Source of the DNA: Nitrospirota bacterium
Lineage (GTDB): Bacteria > Nitrospirota > Thermodesulfovibrionia > UBA6902
NCBI GenBank assembly: GCA_016215115.1
Contig: JACRLN010000002.1
Span: 62,001-126,000 of the forward strand
Reading direction: 5' to 3'
DNA: 64,000 bases
Below the pieces are notes generated by a model. It searched no databases, was not told where the DNA came from, and saw only the letters and a program-made list of their open reading frames with translations. The position numbers and the translations under genes are program-made. Within the stretch, counting starts at the first letter, position 1, and every line of letters starts with the position of its first letter. Shown here piece after piece: positions 57,761 through 64,000 of the stretch.

Positions 57761-58899
57761 TCAACTATTTCTGCCGCCTTCATCTTGGCCCAATCAGATA
57801 CCTTGATTATCTCTTCGATAGTATCCGCCATTAAAACCCTGTGTTCTGTCATTGTCAGGGATACCACGAGTGGAATGGAAGTGAAAGATATTCTCCTGTC
57901 AAGGAATGCCTCCACTGCAATTTCATTTGCAGCATTCAATACACAGGGCATCGTCCCACCTGTCCTTATCGCATCATATGACAAAGACAGTGCGGGATGT
58001 TTTTTCATGTCCGGAGCTTCAAAAGTAAGCTCTCTCACATCTGACAAGTTCAGCGCCGGCAGGACCTCAGCAAATCTCTGCGGATACGAAAGTGCATAAC
58101 TTATAGGCCCCTTCATGTCAGGCACCGACATCTGGGCCATAATACTGCCGTCAATGAATTTTACCATTGAATGAATTATACTTTGCGGATGAATAACAAC
58201 TTCAACTTTTTCAGGAGGCATGTTGAAAAGCCGGCACGCCTCTATCACTTCAAGCCCTTTATTCATCAGGGTGGCCGAGTCTATTGAAATCTTTCTGCCC
58301 ATATCCCACGTTGGATGTTTCAATGCATCGTCCGGAGTTATTGTATCAAGTTCGGAAATATTTTTTCTGAGAAAAGGGCCTCCTGAAGCCGTCAATATAA
58401 TTTTCTCAACCTCACTTATGTCCCTGCCGTCCAGACACTGAAAAACAGCGCTGTGTTCGCTGTCCACCGGTATTATCCTGACACCCCTTTTCGAGGCCTC
58501 GGAGATAACAATGCTTCCAGCCATTACGAGCGCTTCTTTCGTTGCAAGAGCTATATCTTTTCTTGCCTTAACCGCTTCATATGTCGGGACCAGCCCGGCT
58601 GACCCAACGACAGCAGATACAACCATGTCCGCATTATTGAGGGTCGCCACTCTTACAAGTCCCTGCTCTCCTGCAAGTATCTCAACCGGAAGATTCATTT
58701 TTCTGAGGCTTGAGGCAGCAGATTCATCAAACACTGCAACAACTTCAGGTTTTAATAACTGTATCTGAGACTGAAGCAACTGCACATTGTTTTTTGCTGC
58801 AAGTCCGACAACCCTGAATTTGTCAGGATGGTTCTTTATTACTTCAATGGTGCTTTTACCAATGGAACCTGTTGAACCTAAAATGGAAAGCCTCTTCAA
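57727..58899 (-). CDS. dxr: 1-deoxy-D-xylulose 5-phosphate reductoisomerase
   Basis: Dxr makes MEP in isoprenoid synthesis. The 390-residue protein has SILGSTGSIGKSTIEVIKNH near 5-24, ALATKEALVMAGSIV near 117, PVDSEHSAVFQCL near 145, TLMNKGLEVIEACRLFN near 210. The tail SLELGVRGKE and the stop are encoded by CCTTACT/CTCCTTAC heptamers. It overlaps cdsA by four bases. Confidence 0.96.
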   Translation of the reverse strand: MKRLSILGSTGSIGKSTIEVIKNHPDKFRVVGLAAKNNVQLLQSQIQLLKPEVVAVFDESAASSLRKMNLPVEILAGEQGLVRVATLNNADMVVSAVVGSAGLVPTYEAVKARKDIALATKEALVMAGSIVISEASKRGVRIIPVDSEHSAVFQCLDGRDISEVEKIILTASGGPFLRKNISELDTITPDDALKHPTWDMGRKISIDSATLMNKGLEVIEACRLFNMPPEKVEVVIHPQSIIHSMVKFIDGSIMAQMSVPDMKGPISYALSYPQRFAEVLPALNLSDVRELTFEAPDMKKHPALSLSYDAIRTGGTMPCVLNAANEIAVEAFLDRRISFTSIPLVVSLTMTEHRVLMADTIEEIIKVSDWAKMKAAEIVESLELGVRGKE

Positions 58900-59711
58900 A
58901 AATACCTCACAATGAAATAAAGCACCGGCCCGGCAACAAGGAAACCGTCAATCTTGTCGAGTATCCCGCCGTGACCGGGGATAAAATTACTCGAATCCTT
59001 GACGCCTGCGTCTCTCTTGAACATGGATTCGATTAAATCTCCTGTCAACGACGCTATTCCCAATATTGTACCAATTGCAATTGCGCCATTAGTTGAAATG
59101 TGGGGAAGATGAAAAACCGTTTTTATGACTACAGCTCCCAATGCTCCTCCGATGAGACTCCCGAAGGCGCCTTCGACTGTTTTATTAGGGCTTATAGCAG
59201 GATATAATTTATAACGCCCCATGTATGTTCCGATGTAATAAGCCATACTGTCTGCAAACCATACTGATATATAAAGAAGGAAAATGTTTTCCAAACCATG
59301 ATCCCCTGTCCTTAACAGCCACTGAAAGCTTAAAAAGAATACTATATAAAAAAAACCTGAACCAACCGGGCCGATCTCAGACATGCATCCCGAGGGCGAC
59401 GACGCAAAGAGAAGTCTCAGCAGCATTAAGAGAAACAGGCTGATAAAAATGCCTTCCATAAAAAAAACAGGATAACAGCAGAAAACAAAAAACAGTAACA
59501 CTCCAATCAGGATACCGGGTATATACAGTTTTACCGGCACCTTGTACATGACATAAAATTCCCACATTGCGATCACGGCGATTATAATGAGCAGCATTAA
59601 AAAAAATGGCGATGGTGGAAGATAATATATGTAAGCAAAAAAGAACGGCAATACTAAAGCGCCTACGACATGCCTCTTTATCAGTGAACTGCTTTTTCCC
59701 TCTTTTTGCAT
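58896..59711 (-). CDS. cdsA: Phosphatidate cytidylyltransferase
   Basis: CdsA makes CDP-diacylglycerol. The start is ATG 59711 (MQKEGKSSSLIKRHVVG), two bases inside the gap after uppS; the longer track start adds 30 atypical residues. The 271-residue protein has several hydrophobic helices and the family signature ASLTGDLIESMFKRDAGVKDSSNFIPGHGGILDKIDGFL near 225-260. Confidence 0.94.
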   Translation of the reverse strand: MQKEGKSSSLIKRHVVGALVLPFFFAYIYYLPPSPFFLMLLIIIAVIAMWEFYVMYKVPVKLYIPGILIGVLLFFVFCCYPVFFMEGIFISLFLLMLLRLLFASSPSGCMSEIGPVGSGFFYIVFFLSFQWLLRTGDHGLENIFLLYISVWFADSMAYYIGTYMGRYKLYPAISPNKTVEGAFGSLIGGALGAVVIKTVFHLPHISTNGAIAIGTILGIASLTGDLIESMFKRDAGVKDSSNFIPGHGGILDKIDGFLVAGPVLYFIVRYF

Positions 59712-59712
59712 C

Positions 59713-60414
59713 TTATTTGCCTGCTTTCTCAGGCAGGGCCCCGAAGCGCCGCTCCCTCTTCTGATATTCAGTAATTGCTGATATGAATTCTTCCCTGCCA
59801 AAATCAGGCCAGAGTGTATCGGTAAAGTAAAATTCAGAATATGCCGACTGCCAGAGAAGGAAATTGCTGAGCCTCATCTCACCGCTGGTACGTATTATTA
59901 AATCAGGGTCAGGTATTCCAGATGTATAAAGATAAGATTCGAAAACCTTTTCATCAACATCTTTGGCCCGCACCCCGTTCTTTATCATTTTTTTCACAGC
60001 ATTTATTATTTCTGCCCTGCCGCCATAGCTCAAAGCGCTTGAAAGCACAAGCCCTGTATTGTCTTTTGTCAGTTCCTCAAAATCCTTTAATAATTTCTGA
60101 ATGTTGTCCGGAAGCTTTTCAATTTTACCGATGGCCCTGAAAACTATGTTCATTTTATGCAGTCTTTGCATTTCGCTTCTCAAATATCTGTCCAGAAGGC
60201 GCATAAGGGCCTTTACCTCGGTGACAGGTCTATTCCAGTTTTCCATTGAAAACGTATAAAAGGTTACCGCCTGCAGGCCTATTTCCGAAGCAGTATCTAT
60301 TATCTCGTTTACTCTCTTGACGCCATTCCTGTGTCCTTCTATACGGGGAAGGCCCCGGAGCTTGGCCCAGCGGCCATTTCCGTCCATTATCAATGCTGCA
60401 TGTCTGATTTTCAT
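59713..60414 (-). CDS. uppS: Undecaprenyl diphosphate synthase
   Basis: UppS makes the C55 carrier of cell-wall synthesis. The 233-residue protein has ALIMDGNGRWAKLRGLPRIEGHRNGVKR near 7-34, VTFYTFSMENWNRP near 70 and IRTSGEMRLSNFLLWQSAYSEFYFTDTLWPDF near 185. Head of the uppS-cdsA-dxr-rseP operon. Confidence 0.96.
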   Translation of the reverse strand: MKIRHAALIMDGNGRWAKLRGLPRIEGHRNGVKRVNEIIDTASEIGLQAVTFYTFSMENWNRPVTEVKALMRLLDRYLRSEMQRLHKMNIVFRAIGKIEKLPDNIQKLLKDFEELTKDNTGLVLSSALSYGGRAEIINAVKKMIKNGVRAKDVDEKVFESYLYTSGIPDPDLIIRTSGEMRLSNFLLWQSAYSEFYFTDTLWPDFGREEFISAITEYQKRERRFGALPEKAGK

Positions 60415-60465
60415 TTTTGTTTCGAAATTACCTTCCGATATTCGTCATTGACCCGAAAATTAGCC

Positions 60466-60539
60466 GTCATTCCCGCGAAGGCGGGAATCCAGAGCCTTTT
60501 ACAGGGACTGGATTCCGGCTTACAGACTGCCGGAATGAC
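60466..60539. repeat. GTCATTCCCGCGAAGGCGGGAA palindrome pair
   Basis: A GTCATTCCCGCGAAGGCGGG hairpin is followed by TTCCGGCTTACAGACTGCCGG with GAATGAC at the end. It separates the Mla operon from uppS. Confidence 0.85.
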
Positions 60540-60580
60540 AACTTGACCGATTTTATGTTGACATATCAGCCTTAACTGTT

Positions 60581-62356
60581 TCATTTATCTGTAAGATTGT
60601 AATAGTAAAGCACGCTTCCTTTTAATAATTCTCCGGTGACAGCATTCTTGATAAATGATAATAAATTGCCTTTTGCAATAAAAAACAATTTGTTGCCTTC
60701 TATCCAATAATCGGTTAAGTCCCCCGGAATCTTAGACAAAATCAACTTCTCATCCATTACCCCGCTATCCCACCATAAGGAATAAATCTCTGCACCACTT
60801 GTTCCAAGTCCCGGGACCCGTTCTGCCACAGGTATTTTGTTTACAACAATGATCTCCTCTCCCCGACCCGTTTTCACCGAAATAAGTCTGCCCCTTAAAA
60901 ACTTCTTTGCAACGGGATTGGCTACCGAATAAGTTCCTTTCTCGACTGAAAGTTTAAACTTTCCATATGTCCTGCTGCTTTTCCAAATTGCATGTACCTG
61001 GCTGTCATAGAGGATTAAATAACCATTATCATCAAACGTCACGAGATGATTCATTCCTTTATTCTGCCAATCAACAAAAGTAAAACCGTAGATGTTGACA
61101 TCAGGGGGAAGAGCAAGCTGCCTTTTTGGCTGATAATTGCCGTCCTTCCATTCTCCCTCATAAACAGCACCGGAAAATATCCTCCCTGTATCAAATTTCT
61201 GCATAAGCAGTATCTTCCCGCTGACCCTGAGAAAATATGGCATTTTATCTTTTATTTTTCTGTACCCCTCTGCAGGATCATATTCTAAAACAAATGACTT
61301 TATTGCACTATTATCATCTTTAATCCCTGCCATTCCGCTGTCACCTGTTTTAATACCGCGCTCATCTGTCATGTATGTAACAAATATCTCGGCCCTGCCG
61401 TTATTATTGACATCCAGAACATCAATGGATAAATGTCTTTCCTGAGGGCTGCCTTTTATGGACCAACTTTCCTGCAACTCCTCTTTAAAATTGTAGATGC
61501 TTATGTTGTTGCCATCACTAACTATAAGTTCATCAGCGCCATTACCGTCAACATCACCCATCGCAAAAATCTGCCCTCCTGCAAGTTTGTAACTTCCCCA
61601 GGGTTCTTTATTAGCTAAAGAAGCAGAAATAAACTCCTCCCCCGGCGCTGTCATACTCACAACATCGCTGCTTACCGCTTCTTCACTCTCGGAAAATAAT
61701 TTTGCATCTTCGGCCCAGTACAATTTAATATTCAATACCCTCTTTTCATCTTTAACAGGCGTTGAGAATAAAAGGACCACTTCAGCATTAATGTCCCTGG
61801 CAATCTGTGATAGATCTTCCGGTTTATATGCCGGCGCATATGATTCAAGAATTTCAAACCGTTCTGAATCCTTAATGGAACTGTAAAAAGCCTCAGACAA
61901 TGTCCAGTCAGACTTCCTTTCCTGGAAAAATGCAAGTTTTATCTTTGACGTAGTAATCCTTGCAATATCTCCGGCTTTCACTTCACCTTTAATTACTGTA
62001 CAAATGTACAATCCGTCAGGCTCATTTATCTCTTTGATCTCAATCCTGCCGATAAACGTCTCGGTATTTCCTATCAGTTCATTCGTGACAGGATGATAAA
62101 AAGGAGTTCCTTTTCTGTAGATAGAAAACCGCAGGCCTTTTTTAATATTAACTTTGCCTTCAAACCTGACAGATACAAGTCCATCAGTAACATTTTCCAC
62201 TGTTCCATTTATCGGAGTAAAATAAGAAAGGACCAAGTCTCTGGCCCGTATAACGGGATTGTCCGGCTCCGCGCTTTGAGAAACGTCTCCAGAGGCCCAA
62301 ATACCTGTATTGAATGATAAGAAAATCGTGAATATCGCTATGTAAATTTTTCTCAT
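60581..62356 (-). CDS. Secreted FG-GAP/VCBS-type protein next to mlaD
   Basis: ATG 62356 (AGGA upstream) gives MRKIYIAIFTIFLSFNTGIW, a signal peptide. The 591 residues start with a region (about 30-240) of unknown fold and continue with beta-propeller-type repeats that have calcium-binding loops DVDGNGADE near 265 and DVNNNGRAE near 310. Immediately downstream of mlaD on the same strand, so a periplasmic role in the lipid-transport system is possible. No family I can name. Confidence 0.7.
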   Translation of the reverse strand: MRKIYIAIFTIFLSFNTGIWASGDVSQSAEPDNPVIRARDLVLSYFTPINGTVENVTDGLVSVRFEGKVNIKKGLRFSIYRKGTPFYHPVTNELIGNTETFIGRIEIKEINEPDGLYICTVIKGEVKAGDIARITTSKIKLAFFQERKSDWTLSEAFYSSIKDSERFEILESYAPAYKPEDLSQIARDINAEVVLLFSTPVKDEKRVLNIKLYWAEDAKLFSESEEAVSSDVVSMTAPGEEFISASLANKEPWGSYKLAGGQIFAMGDVDGNGADELIVSDGNNISIYNFKEELQESWSIKGSPQERHLSIDVLDVNNNGRAEIFVTYMTDERGIKTGDSGMAGIKDDNSAIKSFVLEYDPAEGYRKIKDKMPYFLRVSGKILLMQKFDTGRIFSGAVYEGEWKDGNYQPKRQLALPPDVNIYGFTFVDWQNKGMNHLVTFDDNGYLILYDSQVHAIWKSSRTYGKFKLSVEKGTYSVANPVAKKFLRGRLISVKTGRGEEIIVVNKIPVAERVPGLGTSGAEIYSLWWDSGVMDEKLILSKIPGDLTDYWIEGNKLFFIAKGNLLSFIKNAVTGELLKGSVLYYYNLTDK

Positions 62357-62450
62357 ATGTTTTCCTGATATTTTTTTACAACAAATTATTATACCCAAAT
62401 TGAACGATTTTAAACATTTGTTATGAGGGATGTTCTTAGAAGGGGGCTTA

Positions 62451-63926
62451 TCAAGGCAAAGACAGACCCGGCATTTTACCGATTATATATTTGAAGTCCT
62501 CGTCCTCAAATTTCAGACCTCCGCCTATATAAATACCTCTCCGGTTGGAATTTAAAAGGTTATCAATACCGCTGCTCACAAAAAGATATTTGAAAATCCT
62601 GTAATCAACCCCGATTTTTGCATGTGATCTGTCCGCCTCTGCTTCTTTGGCGCTGAAATCCCAGATATCAAATCTTACCCTGCCTTTGTCATCATTAAAA
62701 AAGTAATCCGCACCAAACCCGAAGGTATTTTCTACCAGTCCAATCCTTAGCGCCAGGTCCTCAAACCGTTTTGCAAACTGCGCTGAAAATTCAAACTTAC
62801 TCCTTGTTTCATCTTCTCTTGTTTTAACATGGTTTATAATTCTATCAGTGGTTTCAACTACGCCCCTGGGGTCAGTGACAACGCCGAGAATATAATATTT
62901 ATCCTTTCTGGGCTGTAATGTAAGATCAAAATATCCCTTCCATTCAGATTCACCTGTGTTATATTCAGTATGGAAATCCATAAAGGTCCTGAGTCCGCTG
63001 ACAACATCAAGTGATTTCCCGGCTTCTTCAGAGATCTTGGTAAGTGAATTATAGAATTTGTCTTCTTTCACGAGCTTGCCTAATGTGCCTTCTCCGCTCT
63101 CGATCTTCTGGGCGATATTACTCGCGGACTTTGAGACGGTTCTTATATTCTCAATGCTATCCTTAAATGCATACCTGTTTTCACCTATTACTTCTTTCAG
63201 GTCGCTTGCCAGTTTACCAAGGTCGTCTATCAGCTTCGGCCCTTTATCTCCTAAAGTTTTTGCTGCCCTGCTCATGTCATCCACGAGTCCGGGGCCCTTG
63301 TCAGCAAGCGCTTCAGTAAATTTTTCAATCTGGACAATTGTTTTATGTAACGGCTCCTTATTTTCCGCTGAGATATCTTTAAGACTTTGGGTAAGAGCTC
63401 TGAGATTATGGATTGCCTCTGTAAGAGACTGTCTTTCTTTTTCCCCAAAAACACCTTTAAGGCTTCCCGCCAGATCGCTTATATAAGTGGCCGCGGAAGT
63501 AAGCTCATTAGCAAGGACATCAAAATCGGCGGCATGTATAACATTTGTTATGCTATCTCCGGATTGAAGAAGCGGCTCATTTGGGCTACCCGCTGAAACT
63601 GCAAGATACCGGTCCCCCAGAAGCCCCGACATCTTTAAGGATACCTTCGCATTTTTATATATTTTAATATCGGGGGAAATCAGAAGGGTAAGTTTTGCCT
63701 TCCCGTCAACAAGGTTTATTTTTTCGACTATCCCCGCATCAACACCTGCAATTTTAACTCTGGACCTTTCATCCAGGCCGCTTACATCGTCAAACTTTAC
63801 ATAAAGCCTGTAACCTTTTTCCCACATAAAAGGCAGCCTTCCAACCTTGAAAGTCATATATGAAAGTATAATAATAACTATTATTGCAAAGATGCCGACT
63901 TTCAGTTCTGTCGATACATTTTTCAT
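62451..63926 (-). CDS. MlaD-type MCE protein with C-terminal extension
   Basis: The protein has one N-terminal transmembrane helix (VGIFAIIVIIILSYMTFKVG), an MCE domain (about 35-130; VKFDDVSGLDERSRVKIAGVDAG, LKMSGLLGDRYLAV), a long helical region (about 130-310) and a beta-rich C-terminus (about 330-491; GYFDLTLQPRKDKYY, FVSSGIDNLLNSNRRGIYIGG). E. coli MlaD is only 183 residues. The ending resembles an outer-membrane porin-type barrel, so one polypeptide may span inner to outer membrane. It begins inside the stop codon of the upstream ABC ATPase (ATGA). Confidence 0.88.
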   Translation of the reverse strand: MKNVSTELKVGIFAIIVIIILSYMTFKVGRLPFMWEKGYRLYVKFDDVSGLDERSRVKIAGVDAGIVEKINLVDGKAKLTLLISPDIKIYKNAKVSLKMSGLLGDRYLAVSAGSPNEPLLQSGDSITNVIHAADFDVLANELTSAATYISDLAGSLKGVFGEKERQSLTEAIHNLRALTQSLKDISAENKEPLHKTIVQIEKFTEALADKGPGLVDDMSRAAKTLGDKGPKLIDDLGKLASDLKEVIGENRYAFKDSIENIRTVSKSASNIAQKIESGEGTLGKLVKEDKFYNSLTKISEEAGKSLDVVSGLRTFMDFHTEYNTGESEWKGYFDLTLQPRKDKYYILGVVTDPRGVVETTDRIINHVKTREDETRSKFEFSAQFAKRFEDLALRIGLVENTFGFGADYFFNDDKGRVRFDIWDFSAKEAEADRSHAKIGVDYRIFKYLFVSSGIDNLLNSNRRGIYIGGGLKFEDEDFKYIIGKMPGLSLP

Positions 63927-64000
63927 TTCTTTATGCCCTCCAAAACTATGGGGCCCTCTGCACTTCCTTCAATAAATTGTTTCACAACAGGGTCTGATGT
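63923..64000 (-). CDS. ABC transporter ATPase MlaF-type, 3' end only
   Basis: The last 25 codons read TSDPVVKQFIEGSAEGPIVL and EGIKK. The (V)xQFIEGxAEGPI ending is that of Mla-type ABC ATPases. It overlaps mlaD by four bases. The rest lies outside the window, so this is inferred from the tail and the neighbour. Confidence 0.7.
   Translation of the reverse strand, partial: TSDPVVKQFIEGSAEGPIVLEGIKK

Noticed and set aside
1-64000. tRNA or rRNA genes
   Set aside because: No T-arm (GGTTCGAATCC-like) with acceptor stem, and no 16S/23S/5S sequence was noticed on either strand by reading; a covariance search was not possible.

Overview
The window (about 41% GC by eye) is a densely packed bacterial chromosome segment carrying mostly housekeeping genes. 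The gene orders (uppS-cdsA-dxr-rseP; rpsP-khpA-trmD-rplS-rnhB; yicC-remA-gmk-rpoZ-coaBC; accB-accC next to efp), an Mla-type lipid-transport operon and an exosortase/PEP-CTERM island point to a Gram-negative, probably anaerobic or microaerobic bacterium. A member of the Nitrospirota or a deltaproteobacterial-grade lineage is my best guess. No rRNA, tRNA or phage genes were seen, so the placement is inference.

Layout. 1-14.8 kb is nearly all minus strand: a partial PAS sensor, ThiE, biotin carboxylase and BCCP, EF-P, a proline peptidase, AroQ, CoaBC, omega, Gmk, RemA, YicC, family-4 UDG, NAD kinase, TsaE, a CBS protein, PgeF and NnrDE. 14.8-25.3 kb is mixed: RseC-like, RibD, NadE, HtrA, LarC and LarB, GpsA and GlnRS. 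25.5-36 kb holds an RluA-type synthase, a 33-codon gene, a promoter-linked structured RNA candidate, GluRS, TilS, the lysA-dapF-yacG-dapB operon (yacG frameshifted) and a broken pentaheme cytochrome. 36-40.4 kb is the PEP-CTERM island: APS kinase, secretion-type ATPase, FeeM-like acyltransferase and a DUF1566 PEP-CTERM protein. 40.4-45.8 kb has RNase HII, ribosomal proteins L19 and S16, Ffh and the thioredoxin system. 47-52.4 kb is a thiamine operon behind a TPP riboswitch. 52.4-64 kb has aconitase, a MazF-type toxin-antitoxin pair, Nudix and GIY-YIG genes, the isoprenoid/phospholipid/RseP operon and an MCE (MlaD/MlaF) lipid-transport operon.

Two things stand out. First, the radical SAM gene in the ThiH position of the riboswitch-controlled thiamine operon has the C-terminal CX2CX22C motif of HydG, the hydrogenase maturase, rather than the C-terminus of E. 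coli-type ThiH. Second, the segment is riddled with short repeats: heptanucleotide minisatellites, perfect 28-bp palindromes of the GTAGGGGC type, and larger GTCATTCC palindromes. They fill gaps inside operons, sit in frame inside at least seven genes, and supply the stop codon or C-terminal tail of about nine more. Two 138-bp elements with terminal inverted repeats are 94% identical, and one of them has been split by another element that left a 4-bp target duplication.

Three genes look damaged (yacG, the cytochrome and one GIY-YIG gene). The yacG and cytochrome lesions lie within 2.3 kb of each other, so sequencing error must be considered before decay or recoding.
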